Shown here: piece by piece, positions 25,128 to 33,694 of the stretch
Numbering within the stretch: position 1 is the first letter of the stretch
How the letters are laid out: every line of letters begins with the position of its first letter
From: CAVRTM01 sp963696105
GTDB taxonomy: Bacteria > Actinomycetota > Actinomycetes > Actinomycetales > Dermatophilaceae
Direction: 5' to 3'
Assembly: GCA_963696105.1 (NCBI GenBank)
Contig: CAVOIP010000004.1
Span: 310,001-374,000, forward strand
Length of the DNA: 64,000 bases
Notes under the pieces: generated by a model
What the model saw: the letters and a program-made list of their open reading frames with translations, nothing else
Database searches by the model: none
Told to the model about the DNA's origin: nothing
Made by a program: the position numbers and the translations under genes

Positions 25128-26159
25128 ATGAGCGAGGAACGCCGCCTCTCCGTGCTGCGCGCCATCGTCCAGGACTACGTCCAGACCTCCGAGCCGGTCG
25201 GCTCCAAGGCGCTGCTGGAGCGCCACCAGCTCGGCGTGTCGGCAGCCACGGTGCGCAACGACATGGCGGTGCTGGAGGAGGAGGGGCTGATCCAGGCGCC
25301 GCACACGAGCGCCGGGCGCATCCCCACCGACGCCGGCTACCGGCTGTTCGTCGACCGGCTGAGCTCGGTCAAGCCGATGAGCCAGGCCGAGCGGACCGCC
25401 ATCTCGGCGTTCCTGCGAGGCGCGGTGGACCTCGACGACGTGGTCGACCGCACGGTCCGGCTGCTCGCGTCGCTGACCCACCAGGTCGCCGTCATGCAGT
25501 ACCCGTCCCTGACCCGGTCCTCGGTGCGCCACGTCGAGCTGGTGCCGATGGGTGCCCGGCGGCTCATGGTGGTGCTCATCGTGGACAGCGGCCGGGTCGA
25601 GCAGCGCGTCCTGGACTCCGCCGTCGACCTGTCGACGCCGGCCGGTGAGCAGCTCGTCGCCGCGATCCGCAGCCGCCTCAACGCCGAGGCCTCCGGCCGC
25701 CGGCTGACCGACGCGGCCGCGCACCTGCAGTCGCTGCCGGAGCAGTTCGACCCGGCCGACCGCGACCTCGTGCGGGCCGTGGTCGGCTCGCTCGACGACG
25801 CCCTGGTCGAGGAGCGCGAGGAGCGGGTGGTGCTCTCCGGCACCGCCAACCTCGCGCGTTTCGGCACGGACTTCCCCCTCACCATCGGGCCGGTGCTCGA
25901 GGCGCTGGAGGAGCACGTGGTGCTGCTGAAGCTGCTCGGGACCCTCGGCCGCGACTCCGACGCGGTCGCCGTGCGCATCGGGCACGAGAACCCCCACGCC
26001 GGGCTGCAGACCACCTCGGTGGTCAGCACCGGCTACGGCACCGGCCGCGACCTCGTGGCCGGCCTCGGGGTGCTCGGCCCGACCCGGATGGACTACCCCA
26101 CCACGATGGCGTCCGTGCGCGCCGTCGCCCGTTACGTCTCAGAGATCCTGTCTCCATGA
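25128..26159 (+). CDS. hrcA: Heat-inducible repressor HrcA
   Basis: A 343-residue repressor of class I heat-shock genes. The N-terminal winged helix includes SEERRLSVLRAIVQDYV, then EPVGSKALLERH and the motif VSAATVRNDMAVLEEEGLI. The GAF-like inserted dimer domain follows, ending with YPTTMASVRAVARYVSEIL. I start at ATG 25128, since the ATG at 25120 runs at once into TGA. The CIRCE site upstream shows autoregulation; dnaJ follows 22 bases after. Confidence 0.97.
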   Translation: MSEERRLSVLRAIVQDYVQTSEPVGSKALLERHQLGVSAATVRNDMAVLEEEGLIQAPHTSAGRIPTDAGYRLFVDRLSSVKPMSQAERTAISAFLRGAVDLDDVVDRTVRLLASLTHQVAVMQYPSLTRSSVRHVELVPMGARRLMVVLIVDSGRVEQRVLDSAVDLSTPAGEQLVAAIRSRLNAEASGRRLTDAAAHLQSLPEQFDPADRDLVRAVVGSLDDALVEEREERVVLSGTANLARFGTDFPLTIGPVLEALEEHVVLLKLLGTLGRDSDAVAVRIGHENPHAGLQTTSVVSTGYGTGRDLVAGLGVLGPTRMDYPTTMASVRAVARYVSEILSP

Positions 26160-26181
26160 CCCCCGGCCAGAAGGACATGCG

Positions 26182-27309
26182 TTGAACGACTACTACCAGG
26201 ACCTCGGCGTCGGCCGCGATGCCGGCACCGAGGACATCAAGCGCGCCTACCGCAGGCTCGCCCGCAAGCTGCACCCCGACGTCAACCCCGGGCCGGAGGG
26301 CGAGGAGGAGTTCAAGAAGGTCTCCCAGGCCTACGACGTCCTCTCCGACCCCGAGAAGCGCCGGGCGTACGACGCCGGTGCCGACCCCTACGGCGACGCC
26401 ACCGCCGGCGGCTTCGGCCAGGGGTTCTCCTTCAGCGACATCATGGACGCGTTCTTCACCAGCCCCGGTGCCGGCGGCGGCCGCGGGCCGCGCTCGCGCC
26501 AGCGCCGCGGCCAGGACGCCCTCATCCGCCTCGACCTCGACCTGTCCCAGGCCGTCTTCGGTGCCGAGCGCGAGCTGACCATCGACACCGCCGTCGAGTG
26601 CGGCAGCTGCCACGGTGACGGCGCCCAGCCGGGCACCGGCACCCGCACCTGCGACGTCTGCGGCGGCCGCGGCGAGGTGCAGCAGGTGCAGCGCTCCTTC
26701 CTCGGCCAGGTGATGACCTCCCGCCCGTGCACCGCGTGCCAGGGCTACGGCACGGTCATCCCCCACCCCTGCTTCGAGTGCTCCGGCGACGGCCGGGTCC
26801 GCACCCGCCGCACCCTGAAGATCCGGGTCCCCGCGGGCGTCGACTCCGGCACCCGCATCCAGCTGGCCGGCGAGGGCGAGGTCGGCGCCGGCGCGGGCCC
26901 CGCCGGTGACCTCTACGTCGAGGTCGTCGTCGCCGCACACGAGACGTTCCAGCGGCGCGGGGACGACCTGCACTGCTCGTTCGAGCTGCCGATGACCTCG
27001 GCCGCGCTGGGCACCACGGTCAAGCTCGACACCTTCGACGGGATGGCCGACCTCGAGATCAAGCCGGGCACCCAGAGCGGTGACGTGATCACGCTGCGCG
27101 GCAAGGGCGTCACGCACCTGCGCGGCACCGGCCGCGGTGACCTGCTGGTCCACGCCAGCGTGCTCACCCCGACCCGGCTGAACGCCGAGCAGGAGGAGCT
27201 CCTGCGCCAGCTGGCCGGGCTGCGTGGCGAGGAGCGCTCCGACGGCCGGCTCACGCCCGTCAACCACGGCCTCTTCGGCAAGCTGCGCGACGCCTTCCTC
27301 GGCAAGTAG
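26182..27309 (+). CDS. dnaJ: Chaperone DnaJ (type I)
   Basis: A 375-residue co-chaperone. The J domain has YYQDLGVGRDA and the HPD tripeptide in RKLHPDVNPG. A Gly/Phe-rich linker comes next, then four zinc repeats: CGSCHGDG, CDVCGGRG, CTACQGYG and CFECSGDG. The substrate-binding C-terminal domains complete it. It stimulates DnaK ATPase. The start is TTG. In actinobacteria this hrcA-linked copy is the second DnaJ; the first is with dnaK-grpE. Confidence 0.97.
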   Translation: MNDYYQDLGVGRDAGTEDIKRAYRRLARKLHPDVNPGPEGEEEFKKVSQAYDVLSDPEKRRAYDAGADPYGDATAGGFGQGFSFSDIMDAFFTSPGAGGGRGPRSRQRRGQDALIRLDLDLSQAVFGAERELTIDTAVECGSCHGDGAQPGTGTRTCDVCGGRGEVQQVQRSFLGQVMTSRPCTACQGYGTVIPHPCFECSGDGRVRTRRTLKIRVPAGVDSGTRIQLAGEGEVGAGAGPAGDLYVEVVVAAHETFQRRGDDLHCSFELPMTSAALGTTVKLDTFDGMADLEIKPGTQSGDVITLRGKGVTHLRGTGRGDLLVHASVLTPTRLNAEQEELLRQLAGLRGEERSDGRLTPVNHGLFGKLRDAFLGK

Positions 27310-27315
27310 CCGCCG

Positions 27316-28059
27316 GTGACGGCACCGCTGTTCTTCCTGGATGACGGGTCGCTCGCGGACGCCGCCGCCGGGTCCACCGTCGTGCTCGCCGGGCCGGAGG
27401 GACGGCACGCCGCGACCGTACGACGGATCGGCGCCGGCGAGAGCGTCCTGCTGGCCGACGGCAGCGGCCGGCGCGCGACTGCGGTCGTGCAGCGGGTCGA
27501 CCGCGCCGAGCTGCAGCTGGTGGTGGAGTCGGTCGAGCAGGTCCCGGTGCCGCAGCCACGGTTCGTGCTCGTGCAGGCGCTGGCCAAGGGCGACCGCGAC
27601 GAGCAGGCGATCGAGGCCGCGACCGAGCTGGGGGTCGACGAGGTCGTGCCGTGGCAGGCCGGGCGCAGCATCGTGGTCTGGCGCGGCGAGCGCGCCACCA
27701 AGGCGCACCGCAAGTGGGAGTCGGTCGTCCACGCCGCAGCCAAGCAGTCCCGCCGCGCCACGGTGCCGCTGGTGGCGCCGGTCGCCGACCGTCGCGGGGT
27801 CACGGAGCTCCTGGGGCGCGCCTCGCTCGCGCTCGTCCTGCACGAGGACGCGGACACGGCGCTGGCCACGGTGGCGCTGCCGCCGGACGGCGACGTGCTG
27901 CTCGTGGTCGGGCCCGAGGGCGGCATCGCGCCGGACGAGCTCGAGGCCTTCACCGGCGCGGGGGCGCGTGCGGTCCGTCTCGGGGACACCGTGCTGCGTT
28001 CCTCCAGCGCCGGGCCGGCAGCTCTGGCGGTCCTCAGCGCGGCCGGCCGGTGGCGGTGA
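27316..28059 (+). CDS. rsmE: 16S rRNA m3U1498 methyltransferase
   Basis: A 247-residue SPOUT-class methyltransferase. The N-terminal PUA-like domain starts APLFFLDDGSL and contains LAGPEGRHAATVRR. The SPOUT knot holds LLVVGPEGGIAPDELEAF and the SAM-binding LGDTVLRSSSAGPAALAVL. The GTG start is six bases after dnaJ, so it belongs to the heat-shock operon. Confidence 0.95.
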   Translation: MTAPLFFLDDGSLADAAAGSTVVLAGPEGRHAATVRRIGAGESVLLADGSGRRATAVVQRVDRAELQLVVESVEQVPVPQPRFVLVQALAKGDRDEQAIEAATELGVDEVVPWQAGRSIVVWRGERATKAHRKWESVVHAAAKQSRRATVPLVAPVADRRGVTELLGRASLALVLHEDADTALATVALPPDGDVLLVVGPEGGIAPDELEAFTGAGARAVRLGDTVLRSSSAGPAALAVLSAAGRWR

Positions 28060-28073
28060 CCTAAGGTCCTGCC

Positions 28074-29072
28074 ATGCGTCCCCAGAGAGTCCTCTTCATC
28101 GGCGGCAGCGGCATCATCAGCTCGGCGTGCACGCGCCTGGCGGTCGAACGCGGCCTGGACCTGACCGTCCTCAACCGCGGCGTGAGCAAGGACCGGCCGC
28201 TGCCGGACGGGGTCAGGGAGCTGCGCGCGGACATCCGGGACGCGGCGGCGGCCCGCGAGGCGCTCGGCGACCTCGAGTTCGACGCCGTCGTCGACTGGCT
28301 GGCCTTCACCCCCGAGCACGTGCGCGCCAGCCTTGACCTGGTCGAGGGCCGCTGCGGGCAGTACGTCTTCATCAGCTCGGCCTCGGCCTACCAGACCCCG
28401 CCCGCGCGGCTGCCCGTGACGGAGTCGACGCCGCTGCGCAACCCGTACTGGCAGTACTCGCGCGACAAGATCGCCTGTGAGGACCTGCTCGTCGCGGCGT
28501 ACCGCGAGCGGGGCCTGCCGATGACGATCGTGCGGCCGTCCCACACCTACGACCGCACCGCGATCCCGCTCGACGCCGGGTGGACCGCCATCCACCGGAT
28601 GCGCCAGGGCAAGCCGGTGGTCGTGCACGGTGACGGGACCTCGCTGTGGACGCTGACCCACCACGAGGACTTCGCCCGCGGGTTCGTCCCCCTGCTGGGC
28701 CACCCACGCGCCCTCGGCGAGGCGTTCCACATCACCTCCGACGACGTCCTGACGTGGGACCAGATCACCCGCGCGCTCGCCGCCGCGGCAGGGGTGGAGG
28801 CGCAGATCGTCCACATCCCCTCGGACGCGATCGCCGCCGGCGACCCCGGCTGGGGCGCCGGACTGCTGGGCGACAAGGCCCACTCGATGGTCTTCGACAA
28901 CAGCAAGCTGCGCGGCCTCGTGCCCGGGTTCGCGGCGCAGATCCCGTTCGAGCAGGGAGCGCGGGAGATCCTCGACTGGTACGACGAGGACCCCGCACGG
29001 CAGGTCGTCGACCAGGACCTGGACGCGGCGCTCGACCGCCTCGTCGCGACCTGGGCCTGCGAAAGCCGCTGA
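28074..29072 (+). CDS. NAD-dependent epimerase/reductase
   Basis: A 332-residue extended SDR protein. The Rossmann motif is FIGGSGIISSACTRLAV. The catalytic region is YVFISSASAYQTPP, and YSRDKIACEDLLV provides a YxxxK. The phrase MTIVRPSHTYD follows. The sugar or other substrate is unknown. It is separated by 14 bases from rsmE and may be co-transcribed. Confidence 0.85.
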   Translation: MRPQRVLFIGGSGIISSACTRLAVERGLDLTVLNRGVSKDRPLPDGVRELRADIRDAAAAREALGDLEFDAVVDWLAFTPEHVRASLDLVEGRCGQYVFISSASAYQTPPARLPVTESTPLRNPYWQYSRDKIACEDLLVAAYRERGLPMTIVRPSHTYDRTAIPLDAGWTAIHRMRQGKPVVVHGDGTSLWTLTHHEDFARGFVPLLGHPRALGEAFHITSDDVLTWDQITRALAAAAGVEAQIVHIPSDAIAAGDPGWGAGLLGDKAHSMVFDNSKLRGLVPGFAAQIPFEQGAREILDWYDEDPARQVVDQDLDAALDRLVATWACESR

Positions 29073-29133
29073 CGCACGGCCGCTCCGGTCGCTAGCGTGT
29101 CGGCTCCCGGCACATGGCGAGATGGAGGGGCCC

Positions 29134-29931
29134 ATGCGACTGCTCGTGGCTGGAGGAACCGGCACGGCCGGTCGCGCCGTGGTGCGGGAGGCGGCGCGGC
29201 GCGGCCATGACGTCCGGGTGCTGAGCCACCGCGCCGGCGGGCCGGCATCCGCGCCCGGCGGGGCGGTGCTCGTCCAGGGCGACCTGGTCACGGGCGCCGG
29301 GCTGGCCGCTGCGCTGGAGGGGGCCGAGGCGGTGGTGGACGTCAGCAACACCGCCACCGCCTCCCACCGGCGCGCCGCGGCGTTCTTCACGGCCGGCACG
29401 ACCCACCTCGTGGCGGCCGGCGGCCCGGCGGGCGTGCGCCACCACGTGCTGCTCTCGATCGTGGGGGTGGACGGCTCGCGCCTCGGCTACTACCGGGGCA
29501 AGGTCGACCAGGAGCGGTGCCTGGCCGCGCGGGCGCCGGCGGCAGGGGTGGGGCACACGGTGGCCCGGGCCACGCAGTTCCACGACTTCGCCCTGCAGAC
29601 CCTGGAGCGCTCCGGCGGGCGCCGGCTGCTGGTCGTGCCGGGGGTGCGGGTGCAGCCGGTCGACGTCTCCGAGGTCGCGGCGCACCTGGTCGACCTCGCC
29701 GAGGGCGAGCCGGTCGGTCGGGCCCCCGACCTGGCCGGCCCCCGGGTCGAGCGGCTGCCCGACCTGGTGGGCCGGGTCGCCGCCCGGCGCGGAGCACACG
29801 CGCGGGTGGTCGGGCTGCCGCTGCCGCCCGGACTGCGCCGGTCGCTGCTGCCGGGGGACGGCGGCCTGCGTGGGACGGGCACGTTCGGGCAGTGGCTGCA
29901 GACCGTGCCCGAGGGCGTCAGCGGACGGTGA
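29134..29931 (+). CDS. NAD(P)-binding SDR/NmrA-like protein
   Basis: A 265-residue atypical SDR. The dinucleotide motif is LLVAGGTGTAGRAVVREAA. GVRHHVLLSIVGVDGSRLGYYRGKVDQE has a YxxxK arrangement. There is no clear substrate clue. GGAGGGG lies five bases before ATG 29134; the ATG at 29122 overlaps that site. The last 14 bases overlap the convergent GerMN gene. Confidence 0.82.
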   Translation: MRLLVAGGTGTAGRAVVREAARRGHDVRVLSHRAGGPASAPGGAVLVQGDLVTGAGLAAALEGAEAVVDVSNTATASHRRAAAFFTAGTTHLVAAGGPAGVRHHVLLSIVGVDGSRLGYYRGKVDQERCLAARAPAAGVGHTVARATQFHDFALQTLERSGGRRLLVVPGVRVQPVDVSEVAAHLVDLAEGEPVGRAPDLAGPRVERLPDLVGRVAARRGAHARVVGLPLPPGLRRSLLPGDGGLRGTGTFGQWLQTVPEGVSGR

Positions 29932-31156
29932 AGGTGCTCGCGTCGCTGGCCTGCACCCGGCCGTCCTCAGCGCTCTGCGCGAACGCCGTGAACGTGTAGG
30001 CGCCGGCCGGCAGCCGGCCGAGGTCGACCGTCCACGTGCCGCGCCCCGGCGCACCGGTGCTGGCGGTGGTGAACCCCTTGGTCACCTCGGCTCCTGAACA
30101 GGTCAGCCGCCACTGCACGTTCGCCTCGAAGACCGACGCCGTGCCGCCGGCCACGACCGCCCGGTCCGCGGGCACGGTCGTCCCGGTCGCGGGCCGCTCC
30201 ACCCAGATCGGCGCGAGGTCCTGGTACGTCGCGTCCGCGGCGGGACGGGAGTACGTCGAGCCCGTCGGGTAGGTGCCGAACAGCGAGGTCGCCCCGCCGG
30301 CCACCTCGAAGCGGACCGGCATGCCGGCGTTGCCGACGGCAGCGGTCGCGGTCCAGACCAGCTGCTGCACGGCCAGCCGGGACTGCTCCGCCGGGACGCC
30401 GGCGGCGCCACCACCACTGAGCCCGACGGTGATCAGCTGGTCCGACAGCGTGACGTGGTCGACCGTCGTGCCCGCCCACGGACGCAGGTACGGCGTCGCC
30501 CTCCCGCCGGTCGGCGGCTCCAGGGCGGCCGAGAGCGCGGCCTGGGCCTTCTGCGCGGCCGTGGCGTCCCCGGGCACGGTGGCGCTGATGAACTGGCGGA
30601 ACAACCCGTAGCGCCGGCCGCTGCCCTCGTTGCCCACCGCGCCGACGAGGTAGACCGGAAGTGTGGCGACGGCGCCCGGGACCTGTGCAGCGGACGGCGT
30701 CCCGGTCGCGGTCCCGGTGCCGGAGACGGCCGGGAGGGAGGACGACGCGCCGGCAGGGACCGGCAGCGCCGACGGCGCCGGGGAGGTGGGGGAGGGCGCC
30801 GTCGGCGCGACGGCCGGCGCGGACGGGTCCGCAGCGGCGGCCGACGGGTCCGGCGTGGCGCTCGCAGCGGGGGTGGTCGTGCTCGAGGCAGCCACGGCCG
30901 CGGTCCGGTCCCCGTCCGGCCCGCGCAGGACGCCCGTGGCGCCCCACGCGAGCGTGGCGACCACGGCGACGGCGGCGGCGCTGGCCACCGGCGTCAGCCA
31001 GCGGGACCGGCCCGCCGGGCTGGACGCCCCCTCGGCCGCCATCGCCCGGATGGCCCGGCTCCGGTCGGAGGGGGTGATGGAGGACGCGTCGTCGTGCAGG
31101 GCCCGGCGGAGCCGGCGCTCGAGGTCGCTCTGGTCGTGCTGGTCGTGGTCGCTCAT
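29918..31156 (-). CDS. GerMN and Gmad2 domain membrane protein, putative anti-sigma partner
   Basis: A 412-residue protein. The cytoplasmic N-terminus (about 50 residues, rich in charged helices: DLERRLRRALHDDASSI) resembles an anti-sigma head. One helix follows (VASAAAVAVVATLAWGATG). Then comes a 90-residue Pro/Ala/Ser/Thr linker, a GerMN-like domain (ATLPVYLVGAVG, then VDHVTLSDQLITVGL), and a Gmad2 immunoglobulin-like domain at the end (VVAGGTASVFEANVQWRL). The start overlaps the stop of the sigma-factor gene by ATGA. The role as membrane anti-sigma is inferred from this coupling and topology. Confidence 0.85.
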   Translation of the reverse strand: MSDHDQHDQSDLERRLRRALHDDASSITPSDRSRAIRAMAAEGASSPAGRSRWLTPVASAAAVAVVATLAWGATGVLRGPDGDRTAAVAASSTTTPAASATPDPSAAAADPSAPAVAPTAPSPTSPAPSALPVPAGASSSLPAVSGTGTATGTPSAAQVPGAVATLPVYLVGAVGNEGSGRRYGLFRQFISATVPGDATAAQKAQAALSAALEPPTGGRATPYLRPWAGTTVDHVTLSDQLITVGLSGGGAAGVPAEQSRLAVQQLVWTATAAVGNAGMPVRFEVAGGATSLFGTYPTGSTYSRPAADATYQDLAPIWVERPATGTTVPADRAVVAGGTASVFEANVQWRLTCSGAEVTKGFTTASTGAPGRGTWTVDLGRLPAGAYTFTAFAQSAEDGRVQASDASTFTVR

Positions 31157-31719
31157 GAGGTGATCTCTCCATCGTGTCGCAGGGCGGTGAGGCCGCGGGA
31201 GGCGTGGGCCTTGACCGAACCGGCCGAGATGCCGAGCGCGTCGGCGATCTGGGCCTCGCTGAGGTCGGCGTAGTAGCGCAGCGTGAGGACCTCGCGCTGG
31301 CGGCGGGGGAGGCGGCCGAGCGCCCGGATCATCCGGTCGCCGGTGGCGCGGGTGAGGACCCGCTCCTCGGCGCTGGGCTCGGTGGTCAGCCCGTGCGCGG
31401 TGCGCGCCGTCGTCTCCGCGGCCAGGTAGCGGTGCTCGACGCCGCGGTGGCGCAGGATCGAGCGTGAGGTGTTGACGACGCAGCGCCGCAGGTAGGCCAG
31501 TGCGCTCTCGGGTTCGCGCAGCTGGGACCAGCGGCTGTGCATGGCCACGAACGCGTCCTGGACCGACTCCTCGGCCACGTGCTGGTCGCGCACCAGCAGC
31601 CAGGACAGCCTCACCAGGGAGTCCCAGTGCACGGCATACAGCTGGGTCAGGGCCTCATCGGCCGCCCAGCAGGGTGCTGCGCCCCTGGCGCCCAGTTCGA
31701 CCACGCTCAACGCTCTCAC
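31153..31719 (-). CDS. SigE-family ECF-type RNA polymerase sigma factor
   Basis: A 188-residue sigma factor. Region 2: LTQLYAVHWDSLVRLSWLLV, then ESVQDAFVAMHSRW. Region 4: RLPRRQREVLTLRYYADLSE followed by AQIADALGISAGSVKAHASR. The GTG at 31719 has GGAAGG upstream. It is transcribed just before, and overlapping, the GerMN membrane gene. The regulon is unknown. Confidence 0.92.
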   Translation of the reverse strand: MRALSVVELGARGAAPCWAADEALTQLYAVHWDSLVRLSWLLVRDQHVAEESVQDAFVAMHSRWSQLREPESALAYLRRCVVNTSRSILRHRGVEHRYLAAETTARTAHGLTTEPSAEERVLTRATGDRMIRALGRLPRRQREVLTLRYYADLSEAQIADALGISAGSVKAHASRGLTALRHDGEITS

Positions 31720-31773
31720 GCACCTTCCACGCGCAGCGGCGCAAGCCGGTTGACACGCCGCTACGCTGAATTC

Positions 31774-32127
31774 ATGAGGGAGACGGAGACCGACTGCCTG
31801 TTCTGCCGGATCGTGGCGCGCGACCTCCCGGCCGACGTCGTCCACGAGACCGGGACCACGCTGGCGTTCCGCGACATCGCGCCGCACGCCCCCGTGCACG
31901 TGCTCGTCGTCCCGAAGCGGCACCGGCCCACGGTCGTCGACACCGCGCGGGAGGACCCGCGCGTGCTGGCCGACCTGCTCCTCGCCGCCGCCGACGTGGT
32001 CCGTTCCGAGGGGCTGGGGCAGGGCTACCGGCTGGTCGTCAACACCGGCCCGGACGCCGGGCAGACCGTCTTCCACGCCCACGTGCACGTGCTGGGCGGC
32101 AAGGCCATGACGTCGCCGATGGCGTGA
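31774..32127 (+). CDS. HIT-family nucleotide hydrolase
   Basis: A 117-residue histidine-triad protein. CLFCRIVARDLPADVVHE is the usual HIT start, with a CxxC zinc pair at its beginning. The catalytic triad motif is HAHVHVLGG near the C-terminus. Such HinT-like enzymes hydrolyse AMP-linked substrates. It lies directly before phoH, a conserved actinobacterial order. Confidence 0.95.
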   Translation: MRETETDCLFCRIVARDLPADVVHETGTTLAFRDIAPHAPVHVLVVPKRHRPTVVDTAREDPRVLADLLLAAADVVRSEGLGQGYRLVVNTGPDAGQTVFHAHVHVLGGKAMTSPMA

Positions 32128-32150
32128 GCGCCCCGTAGACTGACGGGGAC

Positions 32151-33230
32151 ATGACTGAAGACGCACGCGACACCCACATCCCGCAGGACCAGCCGGAGGT
32201 GCCGACGCAGACCATCATCGTCCCGTCGGAGGTGCCCATGGTCACTCTGCTCGGTCCCCGCGACGAGATCCTCCGCACCATCGAGCGCGCGTTCCCCCAG
32301 CTGGACGTCCACGTGCGCGGCAACGAGTTCCACCTGTCCGGGTCGAGCGCCGACATCGCGCTGGTCGAGCGCCTGGTGGACGAGCTCCTCGTCGTGATCG
32401 CCACCGGTCAGCCGCTGAACCGCGACGCCGTCGAGCGCTCGGTGCGGATGCTGCGCGAGCAGACCAAGGAGCGCCCGGCCGACGTGCTGACGATGAACAT
32501 CGTCTCCAACCGCGGCCGCACCATCCGACCCAAGACGCTGAACCAGAAACACTACGTCGACGCGATCGACAAGCACACGATCGTGTTCGGGATCGGCCCC
32601 GCCGGCACCGGGAAGACCTACCTGGCCATGGCCAAGGCCGTCGCGGCGCTGCAGGCCAAGCAGGTCAGCCGGATCATCCTCACCCGCCCGGCCGTCGAGG
32701 CCGGCGAGCGGCTGGGGTTCCTGCCCGGCACGCTGAGCGACAAGATCGACCCCTACCTGCGCCCGCTGTACGACGCCCTGCACGACATGATGGACCCGGA
32801 CTCCATCCCGCGGCTGATGGCGGCCGGCACGATCGAGGTCGCCCCGCTGGCCTACATGCGGGGGCGCACGCTCAACGACGCGTTCATCATCCTGGACGAG
32901 GCCCAGAACACCTCGCCCGAGCAGATGAAGATGTTCCTGACCCGGCTGGGCTTCGGCTCCAAGATCGTGGTCACCGGCGACGTCACGCAGGTCGACCTGC
33001 CCGGCGGCACCCAGTCCGGGCTGCGTGTGGTCCAGGACATCCTCGAGGGGGTCGACGACGTGCACTTCGCCGAGCTGACGTCGCAGGACGTCGTACGCCA
33101 CCGCCTGGTGGGGGCCATCGTCGACGCCTACGGCCGCTGGGACGAGAACAACCACCAGGGCGACCGCGGCGGGCGCCAGCGCCTGGGCGCCAAGGCGGTG
33201 AGGACCGCTCGTGAGCATCGAGGTTCTTAA
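32151..33230 (+). CDS. phoH: PhoH-like ATPase
   Basis: A 359-residue PhoH protein. A KH-like N-terminal domain (LLGPRDEILRTIERAFPQLD) precedes the P-loop ATPase with Walker A GPAGTGKTYLAMA at about residue 150. Walker B is FIILDEAQNTSPEQMKMFLT, followed by VVTGDVTQVDLP. In this gene order it is linked to ribosome/RNA maturation with YbeY. Its last 20 bases overlap ybeY. Confidence 0.96.
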   Translation: MTEDARDTHIPQDQPEVPTQTIIVPSEVPMVTLLGPRDEILRTIERAFPQLDVHVRGNEFHLSGSSADIALVERLVDELLVVIATGQPLNRDAVERSVRMLREQTKERPADVLTMNIVSNRGRTIRPKTLNQKHYVDAIDKHTIVFGIGPAGTGKTYLAMAKAVAALQAKQVSRIILTRPAVEAGERLGFLPGTLSDKIDPYLRPLYDALHDMMDPDSIPRLMAAGTIEVAPLAYMRGRTLNDAFIILDEAQNTSPEQMKMFLTRLGFGSKIVVTGDVTQVDLPGGTQSGLRVVQDILEGVDDVHFAELTSQDVVRHRLVGAIVDAYGRWDENNHQGDRGGRQRLGAKAVRTAREHRGS

Positions 33231-33678
33231 CGAGACCGACACGGCGCTCGACGAGATGGAGCTCGTCGCCTGCTCCCGCTACGTGCTGGAGGAGATGAAG
33301 GTCCACCCGGGCGCCGACCTGTGCCTCAAGCTGGTGGACGAGGCGGCGATGGAGGTGCTCCACGTCCAGTGGATGGACCTGCCGGGTCCCACCGACGTGA
33401 TGAGCTTCCCGATGGACGAGCTGCGTCCCGGCCGGGACGGGCAGGAGCCCGAGGAGGGCGTCCTCGGCGACATCGTGCTCTGCCCGACCGTCGCGGCCCG
33501 GCAGGCGGCTGAGGCCGGCCACGCCACCGAGGAGGAGCTGCTGCTGCTCACCACGCACGGCATCCTGCACCTGCTCGGCTACGACCACGCCGAGCCGGAG
33601 GAGGAGCGCGAGATGTTCGAGCTGCAGCGCACCCTGCTCCTCACCTTCCTGGCCGGGCGCAACCGCCCGGCCCGCTGA
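33211..33678 (+). CDS. ybeY: rRNA maturation endonuclease YbeY
   Basis: A 155-residue zinc-dependent endoribonuclease for 16S 3'-end processing and ribosome quality control. The metal motif is HGILHLLGYDH (three histidines). GPTDVMSFPMDE and LGDIVLCPTVAARQA complete the family pattern. The GTG start overlaps phoH. Confidence 0.97.
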   Translation: MSIEVLNETDTALDEMELVACSRYVLEEMKVHPGADLCLKLVDEAAMEVLHVQWMDLPGPTDVMSFPMDELRPGRDGQEPEEGVLGDIVLCPTVAARQAAEAGHATEEELLLLTTHGILHLLGYDHAEPEEEREMFELQRTLLLTFLAGRNRPAR

Positions 33679-33694
33679 CGCCGCGCCCGCCGAG

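Noticed and set aside
26023..29399. Very long minus-strand open frames opposite dnaJ, rsmE and the SDR gene
   Set aside because: They are complements of well-supported genes; high GC suppresses stop codons in shadow frames. They lack motifs and ribosome sites.
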